Below the pieces are notes generated by a model. It had not been told where the DNA came from and made no database searches. It saw only the letters and a program-made list of their open reading frames with translations. This document shows, piece after piece, positions 26,303 through 34,385 of a stretch of 64,000 nt of DNA. The DNA is from Desulfofustis glycolicus DSM 9705. Lineage in GTDB: Bacteria; Desulfobacterota; Desulfobulbia; Desulfobulbales; Desulfocapsaceae. The translations under genes were made by a program, and so were the position numbers. Position 1 is the stretch's first letter. The number at the start of each line of letters is the position of its first letter. Location of the stretch: NCBI RefSeq assembly GCF_900130015.1, contig NZ_FQXS01000007.1, positions 62,001 to 126,000 of the forward strand, given 5' to 3'.

Positions 26303-27577
26303 ATGCCCGGAGTGCTCGTTGTCGAAGAAGATCTGCAGTGCCTTGCATGGGGGAATTCAAACCAGCAGTTCGTGAAGGGGGCGCCTATCCGTTTTTCAGA
26401 GTGGATCTCTTCGCCGGCGGCGTCTCTCTGCGTGCCGCTGCTGTTGCCGGTTTTGATCGGCTGGTGCTTGTGGGCCGGGGCTTTTCAGCCCGTGGCTGCG
26501 CAATCGCCGGAGCCGGTTATCGTTGCCGCTGTTTTCGCCCGCACCGGGCACGGTAGCCTGCAGAGCTTGCCGAGTTATGACATGGTTCAGCTGGCGGCCA
26601 AAATGGTCAACGATCGCGGCGGCGTGCTCGGCAGGCCGATCAAGGTGCTCGAGTTTGACAGCAGCAGCACCGTGCTCGGGGCTCGCCGGGCAGCCCAGCA
26701 GGTCGTACAGGCCGATGTGCTGGCGGTCATCGGGCCGTCATGGAGCTCACAGGCCATGGTGATGGCACCGATCCTGCAAGCAGCAGGCATCCCAATGATT
26801 GCTACGACAGCGACGGCCAACGGGGTGACCGGGCTCGGCGATTATATCTTTCGGGTCTGCTACACCAACGATTTCCAGGCTGAGGCCTTGGCCCGGTTTG
26901 CCTGGGAAAACCTGGAAGCGCGCCGGATGGCGGTCCTGACCATTGCCGACGACATCTACAGCGAGACCCTGAGCGCCGAATTCATCGAGCGGTTTGCGGG
27001 TCGAGGTGGGCGGGTCGAGGTGCAGCTTCGGTACCTGCAGACCTCTGTCGATTTTGCCGAGCAGTTGACCGCGGTGCAGAGAGCTTCTCCGGATCTCGTT
27101 TTTGTCCCGGGGTATACCGGGGATGTCGGATTGATTCTCCGGCAGGCCCGCCGGATTGGCCTGACCATGCCCTTTCTCGGCGGCGACGGATGGACCGGCA
27201 TCGAGCAAAATGCCCATCTCGGCCCGCTGCCGGGGGATAATTACCACACTTCGCACTGGCATCCGGCCATTGGCACGCCGTCCAGTCGCACCTTGCTGAG
27301 CGCCCTGGGCGCGCACTACGGCGACGAGGCGCTCGGCATGATGGATACCGGCAATGCGACCGAATATGACGCGCTCAATCTGTTTGTCGATGCCGTCAGG
27401 CGGGCCGGTCGTTTCGACCGTGCCGCCATTCGTGAAGCACTAGCGGCAACACGGTACTTTCCCGGCGCCAGCGGCACCATCTCCTTTCGGGGGTCGCGGG
27501 ATCCGGCAAAGGCTATTGTCGTTCTGCGAATCACGAACGCCGGGGCGGCTTATGTCACGCGTATGGAGCCCCAGTGA
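26303..27577 (+). CDS. branched-chain amino-acid-type periplasmic binding protein (LivJ-like)
   Basis: A 424-residue type I periplasmic binding protein. The N-terminal export region includes LCVPLLLPVLIGWCLWAGAF before QSPEPVIVAAVFARTGHGS. Family features include MVNDRGGVLGRPIKVLEFD near residue 95, IGPSWSSQAMVMAPIL, and VFVPGYTGDVGLILRQARR. There is no permease or ATPase gene nearby. Instead its stop overlaps the start of a histidine kinase, which suggests a ligand-sensing role rather than transport. Start 26303 follows GGGGAG; a GTG at 26285 is the alternative. Confidence 0.8.
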   Translation: MPGVLVVEEDLQCLAWGNSNQQFVKGAPIRFSEWISSPAASLCVPLLLPVLIGWCLWAGAFQPVAAQSPEPVIVAAVFARTGHGSLQSLPSYDMVQLAAKMVNDRGGVLGRPIKVLEFDSSSTVLGARRAAQQVVQADVLAVIGPSWSSQAMVMAPILQAAGIPMIATTATANGVTGLGDYIFRVCYTNDFQAEALARFAWENLEARRMAVLTIADDIYSETLSAEFIERFAGRGGRVEVQLRYLQTSVDFAEQLTAVQRASPDLVFVPGYTGDVGLILRQARRIGLTMPFLGGDGWTGIEQNAHLGPLPGDNYHTSHWHPAIGTPSSRTLLSALGAHYGDEALGMMDTGNATEYDALNLFVDAVRRAGRFDRAAIREALAATRYFPGASGTISFRGSRDPAKAIVVLRITNAGAAYVTRMEPQ

Positions 27578-29886
27578 TGAGCGGGAGCATCGACGACCGA
27601 ATCAAACGTGACATCTTGCTCACTTTTCTCGTTATCGCGCTGTTGTTCGTCGCCGTCGGCTTTTTCATGCAGCTTCGTTGGCGAAACGACCATATCGATA
27701 CCGTCTACCAACTGCTCGATGCCATTGTCTCCACCGAGCAGAGTGATCTGGCCAACGAGTTGTTCGAGAGGCGAATTACGGCCCTGCGGCTGCGCCTGCA
27801 GGACATGGTCTCGCTGCAGCATGTGATTTCCATCAGCCTCTACGACATACAGTTCCGCAGATTGGTTCACGTCACCCAGAAAGGTGCTGCAGAGTCGGGC
27901 CGTCCGGCACCGGAGCTGCCCGCCGCCGATCTGCGTGCCGGTGGCGGCTACCGAGTGGCCGGCGGGTTCGACACCCTGTTTTTTACCCGGCAGATTCGAG
28001 CAATGGGCGAGAACATGGGCTGGCTGGCTATCGTCTACGACTTGTCCGTGCTGCGCGGGCAGTTGCGCATGTTTTTCATTTTTCTGTCGATTCTGCTGCT
28101 GGTGACGCTGTTGAGCATGTTGACCCTGTTGCGGTGGCGTTTGCGGCGGTTCGTTATTGCCCCGCTGCGTGAGCTTGGTGCTGCCGTAAGCTCGCTGGAG
28201 GCCGGTAGGCTTTTGCCGCTCGACAACCTCGAAGGCTCTGGTCGGGAGGTCGGGGGCCTCGCCAGGACCTTCCAGAGTATGACGGACCGGCTGAACCAGT
28301 CCTATCGGCGGCTGGACGAGACGAACCGGGCGCTGCGCGACAGCGAACAGCGATTCAAGTCGGTCTTCGATCATGCCCCGTATGCTATCGTCGTGACCAG
28401 TCTGGAAGACGGCAGGCTGCTTGACGCCAACGAGGTTTTCATTCGGCGATGGGGCATTAGCAAAGAGCCGTCTGGGAGGCTCAAACCGGACCGGCTGTCG
28501 ATGGTGCCGCCGCGGGAAGCGGCGTCGATCCGGCGGGCAGTGATCAAAGAAGGCGGCGTCTTTAATCGGGATATGGAAATCTTGCGGCCGGATGGATCCT
28601 GGGAACAAATTCTGTTCTCCTCGGTTCCGATTACCTTTGGCAGTGAAGCCAGCATGTTGTCGATGACCGTCAACGTTACCGAACGCAGGAGGGCCGAGGA
28701 CGAACTGCGGAAATCCCAGGAAAAATTCCGAACGCTCTTCGAGTTGTCCCCGGAGGCGATCTTGCTGGTCCACCTTGACAGTGAGGCGATCCATGACGTC
28801 AACAAGGCGTTTACCGGCCTCTACGGTTATTCCAGGGAGGAATGTCTCGGCAGGACCACGTTGGCGCTCGGCATCTATCAAGAGACCGCGGAGCGAGCGG
28901 CGATTTTTCGCCGGCTGCGTGCCGGCGAACATCTGGAAAACGCGGAGGTCGGTGTTCGTCATAAAAACGGGACGGCGCTGATCTGTTCGCTGTCCAGCAT
29001 TACGTTGACGCTTGGCGGCGAGTCGTTTCTACTGACCGTGATGCGCAATATCACCGAAACGAGGCTGTTGCAGGAGATGATGGTGCAAACCGAGAAGATG
29101 GTTTCCATGGGCGGCATTGCCGCCGGTATCGCCCATGAGATCAACAACCCTTTGGGTATTATTCTCCAGGCTGCCCAGAATCTGGAAAATCGCACCAGGA
29201 TTGATTTTGCCAAGAATCGTGCCGTTGCCGAGAGCGTCGGCCTCGACCTGGCACAAATGAATGAATATCTGCGGATCCGTAAGCTCGATCGATTTATCGG
29301 AGATATTCAGAGCGCCGCTCTCAGGGCTGCCGATATTGTACGGCATATGCTCGATTTCAGCCGGCGCAGCGATGCCAAGCGGGGACTCTGTGACCTAGAG
29401 CAATTGATTTATCAGGCACTGAGCCTGGCGCGCAGCGATTACGATTTGGAAAAATGTTACGACTTCAAAAAGATTCAGGTTGATGTCAGGGTTGCAGAGA
29501 ACGTGCCCTCTATTTCCTGCATTGCGACCGAGATCGAGCAGGTTTTTCTCAATTTGCTGCGCAACGCTGCTCAGGCCATTGCCGAAGCCGAGCCGCCGGT
29601 GGTCTCGCCGCGTATCGATCTCTCCGTGACTGGTCTTTCCGGGGCGGTGCGGATCGTCATCGCGGACAATGGACCGGGTATGACCGAGGCGATTCGGCGC
29701 CGGATTTTCGAGCCGTTCTATACGACGAAGCCACCCGGAATTGGTACCGGCCTTGGCCTGTCCGTCTCCTATTTTATCATCACCCAGAGTCATCGCGGCC
29801 GGATGCGGGCGGAATCGCCGCCGGGAGGCGGGAGCCGCTTTATCATCGAGCTACCGGCGGATAGCGATCCGAAGGGTGAAATATGA
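27577..29886 (+). CDS. membrane histidine kinase with HAMP and two PAS domains
   Basis: A 769-residue sensor kinase. TM1 lies at about 9-30, a periplasmic domain of about 130 residues follows, and TM2 (IFLSILLLVTLLSMLTLL) is near 170-190, then HAMP and two PAS domains (about 265-380 and 390-505). HisKA phosphoacceptor is the His in GIAAGIAHEINNP, and HATPase motifs are IADNGPGM and GTGLGLSVSYF. It starts at the ATG overlapping the stop of the binding protein, so both are made together. The likely mechanism is that the binding protein presents a small ligand to the periplasmic domain. The receiver encoded next is the probable target. Confidence 0.9.
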   Translation: MSGSIDDRIKRDILLTFLVIALLFVAVGFFMQLRWRNDHIDTVYQLLDAIVSTEQSDLANELFERRITALRLRLQDMVSLQHVISISLYDIQFRRLVHVTQKGAAESGRPAPELPAADLRAGGGYRVAGGFDTLFFTRQIRAMGENMGWLAIVYDLSVLRGQLRMFFIFLSILLLVTLLSMLTLLRWRLRRFVIAPLRELGAAVSSLEAGRLLPLDNLEGSGREVGGLARTFQSMTDRLNQSYRRLDETNRALRDSEQRFKSVFDHAPYAIVVTSLEDGRLLDANEVFIRRWGISKEPSGRLKPDRLSMVPPREAASIRRAVIKEGGVFNRDMEILRPDGSWEQILFSSVPITFGSEASMLSMTVNVTERRRAEDELRKSQEKFRTLFELSPEAILLVHLDSEAIHDVNKAFTGLYGYSREECLGRTTLALGIYQETAERAAIFRRLRAGEHLENAEVGVRHKNGTALICSLSSITLTLGGESFLLTVMRNITETRLLQEMMVQTEKMVSMGGIAAGIAHEINNPLGIILQAAQNLENRTRIDFAKNRAVAESVGLDLAQMNEYLRIRKLDRFIGDIQSAALRAADIVRHMLDFSRRSDAKRGLCDLEQLIYQALSLARSDYDLEKCYDFKKIQVDVRVAENVPSISCIATEIEQVFLNLLRNAAQAIAEAEPPVVSPRIDLSVTGLSGAVRIVIADNGPGMTEAIRRRIFEPFYTTKPPGIGTGLGLSVSYFIITQSHRGRMRAESPPGGGSRFIIELPADSDPKGEI

Positions 29887-30287
29887 GCACACTGCTGCCG
29901 AACGTGTTCATCGTTGAGGATGAACAGCAGATCAGGGAGCATATGCTGCTCTATTTCGAGGACTTCGATGAGTTTCGTGTCGATGCGGCAGAGAGCGGGG
30001 AGTTGGCTCTGGAGATGCTGGCCGGTGAACCGGCCGAGGTCTGCATCGTCGATATCAGATTGCCCGGTATGGATGGCGAGTCATTTATCCGTGCGGCGGC
30101 GGCGGCCGGGAACTGTCGTCGCTTCATCGTACATACCGGTTCGGTCGATCTGCCGGTCTCCGAACACCTCCGCTCAGTCGGCATCTCCGAACGGGACGTC
30201 TTTTTCAAACCGTGCGGGATGGACCTGATCCTGGCCAGGGTCCGTGAACTGCTCACGGAGTTGGCGGCCGACGATCAATCTGTCTGA
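29883..30287 (+). CDS. stand-alone receiver-domain response regulator
   Basis: A 134-residue receiver domain overlapping the kinase gene by four bases. It shows VEDEQQI, Asp in CIVDIRLPGMDG near residue 57 and Lys in VFFKPCGMD. With no output domain it may act by protein contact or as an intermediate in a phosphorelay. It converges with the following minus-strand membrane protein gene with no space between stops. Confidence 0.85.
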   Translation: MSTLLPNVFIVEDEQQIREHMLLYFEDFDEFRVDAAESGELALEMLAGEPAEVCIVDIRLPGMDGESFIRAAAAAGNCRRFIVHTGSVDLPVSEHLRSVGISERDVFFKPCGMDLILARVRELLTELAADDQSV

Positions 30288-30977
30288 TCAACCGGTTGGC
30301 CGGGAAGCGTCGACCCCAGATTCTTTGGTCGAGTCTCTTCGGCTGGCTGTGGAAAAGAGGAGGGCGAGCAGGATAAACAGCGGAATAGCCAATTCAAAGA
30401 TTTCTTCGTAGACTCGCAGGTAGGTTTTTGAGTCGTGGTACAGTGGCCTGAGCACATGCCGGATCGGGCCGGAAAAGCTGTCCAGTGTCTTGCTGACCAC
30501 GGCCGTTCCGATCGCCGCTGCAATGGCCACCGATGGGGCCTGCCGGTGGCGTACGGCACGGAAGAATGACGGCGCAGCGCGCCAGACGAAACGCAGTACG
30601 ACGATCAGCAGCAAAATCATCACGACGGAGACCACGGCTTTTTCACCGGCCGGGACGTCGGGGCTCAGGTAATAACGGGATTTGAGTACCCCCATCGTCG
30701 TGAAACGGGCATGTGCGTCCAACTCGCGCAGCAGCAACAGGACGACCATCAGTCCGGCCGTCAGGTGCCAGCGCGGATTGTCCCGGAAGCTGCGCGCCAG
30801 CAGCCAGAACGCGGCGATCAGATAGAGTACTGCTGTTGCCGATTCCACCGATCCATTTTCACGCACCAGCGCGGCTCCCGTCTCCGCCGGCAACAGGCTT
30901 GCCGCCACGGCGACCAGGAAGATGCCGATGCCGATCAATACGAGCAATTTCAGATAATTATCAAAATGCCTGTTCAT
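30288..30977 (-). CDS. integral membrane protein of unknown function
   Basis: A 229-residue protein with about six predicted helices, e.g. YLKLLVLIGIGIFLVAVAA, TAVLYLIAAFWLLA, LTAGLMVVLLLLRELD, VVSVVMILLLIVVLRFVW, IAAAIGTAVVSKTLD and FELAIPLFILLALLFST. Charged loops contain RENGSVESA and RELDAHARFTTM. I do not recognise the family. It lies between two signalling clusters and reads toward the first of them. Confidence 0.65.
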   Translation of the reverse strand: MNRHFDNYLKLLVLIGIGIFLVAVAASLLPAETGAALVRENGSVESATAVLYLIAAFWLLARSFRDNPRWHLTAGLMVVLLLLRELDAHARFTTMGVLKSRYYLSPDVPAGEKAVVSVVMILLLIVVLRFVWRAAPSFFRAVRHRQAPSVAIAAAIGTAVVSKTLDSFSGPIRHVLRPLYHDSKTYLRVYEEIFELAIPLFILLALLFSTASRRDSTKESGVDASRPTG

Positions 30978-31069
30978 TGTTGAGCAGTCCTCATGGTTCC
31001 GGTTCGAGACCGCCGTGCCCGTGTGACAGGGCTGCCGGCCGGGGTGGTGGTTTTAGCGGGCGTCGACGA

Positions 31070-31225
31070 TCATGAGCACCGTTGTACCATGTTTTCGTTG
31101 AGATTCAACATTTCCGATTGATCAAGCATGGCCGACAGGCCGGCCCGCGTCTGTTCGTCGGTCTCGGGAAAATGTGCAAGGCAGGCGACGGAAACCTTGT
31201 AAAATCTATCGCTATCAGCTAGCAT
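31070..31225 (-). CDS. possible small protein of 51 residues
   Basis: A short frame from ATG 31225 encodes MLADSDRFYKVSVACLAHFP and continues to NLNENMVQRCS. Residue composition is protein-like and the upstream sequence in the same frame stays plausible until a TGA at 31265-31267. There is no strong ribosome site and no family resemblance. It may be a real small gene or the 3' remnant of a decayed gene in the 440-base gap before the hydrogenase operon; the rest of the gap holds nothing else I can name. Confidence 0.25.
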   Translation of the reverse strand: MLADSDRFYKVSVACLAHFPETDEQTRAGLSAMLDQSEMLNLNENMVQRCS

Positions 31226-31417
31226 TTCGACGTTGTCACCCGTGGCTTGACGGCTTTGTGAAAATCAGTTCAGGCAGTGCCGGTAAGCCTCCTCGCTGGC
31301 AGGAATCTACAGGTTGGCCGGTCTGATCAGGCGGTTTTTACGAAACATCTGCTTCCGTGGAAATGATGTCGAACCATTCCGCGGATTCCCGACGTTTTTG
31401 TTCGGCGTGGCATCGCG

Positions 31418-32362
31418 ATGAAACGACAGAAAACGGTGTACTGGTTGCAAGGGGGCGGCTGCGGTGGGGATACTTTCTCCTTTCTCAGCAGTGAGTTCCC
31501 CAATATCATCGAGTTATTTCGAAGACTCGAGCTTGAGTTGCTGTGGCATCCCTCGCTTTCCAACCTGTCGCCGGCGGAGCACGCGCGACTCCTTGCCGAC
31601 ATCCTGGCCGGTGAGCAGCCGCTGGATATCCTGATGGTTGAGGGGTCGGTGATCTGCGGGCCGGCCGGTACCGGGATGTTCGATACCAAAGATGGTCAGC
31701 CCAAAAAAGAAATGATCTACAATCTTGCCGGTCAGGCCGGCTTGGTCATGGCGGTCGGCACCTGCGCCTGTTTCGGCGGATTCGGCAACGACCAGGTGAT
31801 CGAGGCCATTGGACTGCAATTCGCCAGGAAACAGCGGGGCGGACTGCTCGGCAGCGATTTCCGCTCGGCCAGTGGCCAGCCGGTCATCAATCTGGCCGGT
31901 TGCCCCTGCCACCATGATGTGATTGCCGGGGCCTTGATCTCGGCGGCCAGCGGCGTCAATCTTGAACTCGATCAATATCAGCGGCCCATCGAATGGTTCG
32001 GTACCACTGTGCACCAGGGCTGTACCCGCAACGAGTATCACGAATATCGGGTGGAAGAGTCCGATTTCGGTGAGTTGGGCTGTCTTTTCTTCCACATGGG
32101 CTGCGCCGGGCCGCTGGTTCCGGGACCGTGCAATAAGCTGTTGTGGAATCAGCAATCTTCCAAGCCGCGTGCCGGCGTGCCGTGTTTCGGCTGCACCGAT
32201 CCCGACTTTCCACGAGCCACGCCGTTTTTCCAGACCCCCAATATCGAAGGGATTCCGATCTCGTTGCCGATGGGGGTCAATCGTGCCCATTACATGGTCT
32301 ACAAGGGCATGGCCGCTGCGGCGGCGCCGGACCATCTGAAAAAGCGCACATCCAAAGTATAA
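31418..32362 (+). CDS. [NiFe] hydrogenase small subunit, cytoplasmic sensor-type (group 2-like)
   Basis: A 314-residue electron-transfer subunit without a Tat signal, so it stays in the cytoplasm. The proximal cluster region reads WLQGGGCGGDTFSF: Cys15 is present, but Asp18 stands where the second Cys of CxxC is expected. Other ligands fit the pattern: Cys in GTCAC (116/118) and GCPC (162/164), distal His199, Cys202, Cys222 and Cys229, and medial Cys238, Cys256 and Cys259 in PCFGCTDPDFP. It resembles HupU/HupS-type group 2 subunits. It heads an operon with the large subunit, protease, kinase and diguanylate cyclase, which fits the proposed H2-sensing group 2c. Confidence 0.85.
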   Translation: MKRQKTVYWLQGGGCGGDTFSFLSSEFPNIIELFRRLELELLWHPSLSNLSPAEHARLLADILAGEQPLDILMVEGSVICGPAGTGMFDTKDGQPKKEMIYNLAGQAGLVMAVGTCACFGGFGNDQVIEAIGLQFARKQRGGLLGSDFRSASGQPVINLAGCPCHHDVIAGALISAASGVNLELDQYQRPIEWFGTTVHQGCTRNEYHEYRVEESDFGELGCLFFHMGCAGPLVPGPCNKLLWNQQSSKPRAGVPCFGCTDPDFPRATPFFQTPNIEGIPISLPMGVNRAHYMVYKGMAAAAAPDHLKKRTSKV

Positions 32363-32385
32363 TCAAGAGCTAAAGGCGACAACCT

Positions 32386-33936
32386 ATGAGCATAGTCACC
32401 CGGGGAGTCAATATTCCCCTCAACCGGGCCGAGGGCGACTTGGAGGTTCGGGTCGAGATCGAAGACGGTGTCGTTGCCGAGGCTTGGAGTGCCGGTACGA
32501 TGTATCGCGGTTTTGAGGCGATGATGCGTGGTCGCGGAGCACTGGACGGTCTGGTTGTGACGCCCCGGGTCTGCGGTATCTGCAGCCTGACCCATCTGTC
32601 CGCCGCGGTTGCGGCGCTGGATGCGATCGCCGGCGTGGAGCCGCCCGACAATGCCTGGCGGCTCCGTAACCTGGCGTTGATGATGGAAACCATCCAGAGC
32701 GACGTTCGGCAGAGTATCCTGATGTTTATGGTCGATTTCGCCAACCGGCAGGCCTATCATGACCTGCCGCTGCTGGAGGATGCCTGTGAGCGCTACAGCC
32801 CGCTGGCCGGCCGGGCAGCGATCGAGGTGGTTCGAGAGACCAAGCGGCTGTTGCAGGGGGTGGCGATCATCGGGGGCCAGTGGCCCCATACGTCGTTCAT
32901 GGTGCCCGGTGGAGTCACCTCGATGCCTGACGTGTCGAAAATCTTGCAGTGCCGGATCATCATCGAGCGCTTTATCGCCTGGTATGAGCGGACCATTCTC
33001 GGCTGCAGCCTGGAGCGCTGGCAGCAGGTCGGCAGCGTGACCGATCTGGAGAACTGGCTGGAAGAGAATGATGCCCACCAGGACAGCGAACTCGGTTTCT
33101 TCCTGCGCATCGCCCGGCAGTCCGACCTGCACCTGCTGGGTCGGGGGCCGAACCGGTTTCTCTCGTATGGCAACCTGGTGCTGCCGGAAGACACCACGGT
33201 CGGCGGTTTCGACGGCAAGGTATCGCGGGCCGGCTGGGCCGAGGGCGCCGAGGTCTTCCCGTTGGACGCCGGTAAGATCACCGAAGATACCTCCCACTCC
33301 TGGTTCGCTCCGGGCAAACCACCACTTCACCCCTTCGACGGCGAGACCAAGCCGTATGCTTCGGGACACAGCGGCCAGGTCTATTCCTGGGTCAAGGCTC
33401 CACGTTACGACGGCCAGGTGGCGGAGACCGGGCCGCTGGCCGAGATGATCATCGACGGCCGGCCCCTGTTCAAAGACCTGATCGAGCGGCAAGGGCCGAG
33501 CGTTTTTGCCCGGCAGTTGGCGCGGTTTGTCCGTCCTGCCGCGCTGCTGCCGCCGATGAGGGTGTGGGCCGACGAGTTGCGGCAGCATTGTATGGACCTG
33601 TTCTACCGCTCGGTCAAGATGATTCCCGACGGTGAAGGGGTCGGCATGGTGGAAGCGGCGCGAGGCGCGCTGGGCCATTGGGTCAAGGTCCGGGACGAGA
33701 AGATCAGTCACTACCAGATAATTACCCCGACTGCATGGAACGGATCGCCGCGGGATAGCGAAGGACGGCGCGGCGCCTGGGAGGAAGCGCTCATCGGCAC
33801 ACCGATTGCCGATCAGGCCAACCCGGTGGCGGCCGGACACGTGGTGCGCTCCTTCGACCCCTGTCTGGTCTGTGCCGTTCACTGTTTGCAGAGCGGGCGC
33901 CGCACTGGGCGGATGAAGATCGACAGCAACCGGTGA
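32386..33936 (+). CDS. [NiFe] hydrogenase large subunit (group 2-like)
   Basis: A 516-residue catalytic subunit. The Ni-Fe ligands are complete: RVCGICSLTH at residues 61-70 (Cys63, Cys66) and DPCLVCAVH at 491-499 (Cys493, Cys496). A 17-residue extension follows His499, typical of subunits cleaved by a maturation protease after Ni insertion. Regulatory hydrogenases of the HupV/HoxC kind lack this tail. It starts 24 bases after the small subunit and overlaps the protease gene by four bases. It should bind and split H2; the operon suggests that the output is signalling rather than bulk H2 oxidation. Confidence 0.92.
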   Translation: MSIVTRGVNIPLNRAEGDLEVRVEIEDGVVAEAWSAGTMYRGFEAMMRGRGALDGLVVTPRVCGICSLTHLSAAVAALDAIAGVEPPDNAWRLRNLALMMETIQSDVRQSILMFMVDFANRQAYHDLPLLEDACERYSPLAGRAAIEVVRETKRLLQGVAIIGGQWPHTSFMVPGGVTSMPDVSKILQCRIIIERFIAWYERTILGCSLERWQQVGSVTDLENWLEENDAHQDSELGFFLRIARQSDLHLLGRGPNRFLSYGNLVLPEDTTVGGFDGKVSRAGWAEGAEVFPLDAGKITEDTSHSWFAPGKPPLHPFDGETKPYASGHSGQVYSWVKAPRYDGQVAETGPLAEMIIDGRPLFKDLIERQGPSVFARQLARFVRPAALLPPMRVWADELRQHCMDLFYRSVKMIPDGEGVGMVEAARGALGHWVKVRDEKISHYQIITPTAWNGSPRDSEGRRGAWEEALIGTPIADQANPVAAGHVVRSFDPCLVCAVHCLQSGRRTGRMKIDSNR

Positions 33937-34385
33937 AGGCGACGATCATCTGTATCGGCAACCGATTCGTACCGGCGGATGCGGCCGGTCCGACGGTATA
34001 CGATCGGCTGCGAGAGCTTGCTCTGCCAACCGGTGAGATCGACCTCGTCGACGGTGGCCTGCAGGGACTGAACCTGTTGCCACTGCTTGAGCGCGGTGGG
34101 AGGGTGGTGTTTGTCGATGCGGTCAGCGGTTTTGTCGATAACGACGCCGATCGGCTCGTCCTGCTCGACGGTGCTGAGATTTCGACCTGGCCGGAGCAAC
34201 ATCGGTTCGACCATGGGGCCGGCATCGGTTACCTGCTGGCCGTCCTGCCGCAGGTCTGCGACGGAGAGATGCCCCGGGAGATCGCCGTGGTCGGCATTGA
34301 AGGGACATATGATGCGCAGCTGATCGAACGGGCCGCCCGGCTCAGCATCGAGGTGGCGCGCCACGGTTTACAGGGAAGCCGGTGA
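33933..34385 (+). CDS. hydrogenase maturation protease (HupD/HyaD family, M52)
   Basis: A 150-residue endopeptidase that removes the C-terminal tail of the large subunit after nickel loading. Family features are [12 protein letters not shown] near residue 9, [15 protein letters not shown] near 37 and [10 protein letters not shown] near 60, with a His in [13 protein letters not shown]. The usual DD-x-G near residue 16 reads ADAAG, a slight departure. It begins at a GTG overlapping the large-subunit stop and ends overlapping the kinase start, so it is clearly part of this operon. Confidence 0.88.
   Translation: MKATIICIGNRFVPADAAGPTVYDRLRELALPTGEIDLVDGGLQGLNLLPLLERGGRVVFVDAVSGFVDNDADRLVLLDGAEISTWPEQHRFDHGAGIGYLLAVLPQVCDGEMPREIAVVGIEGTYDAQLIERAARLSIEVARHGLQGSR

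Noticed and set aside
31418-34385. An energy-conserving uptake hydrogenase
   Set aside because: No Tat signal, no cytochrome b or quinone partner, and tight coupling to signalling genes; not fully excluded, since the cleavable tail resembles uptake enzymes.
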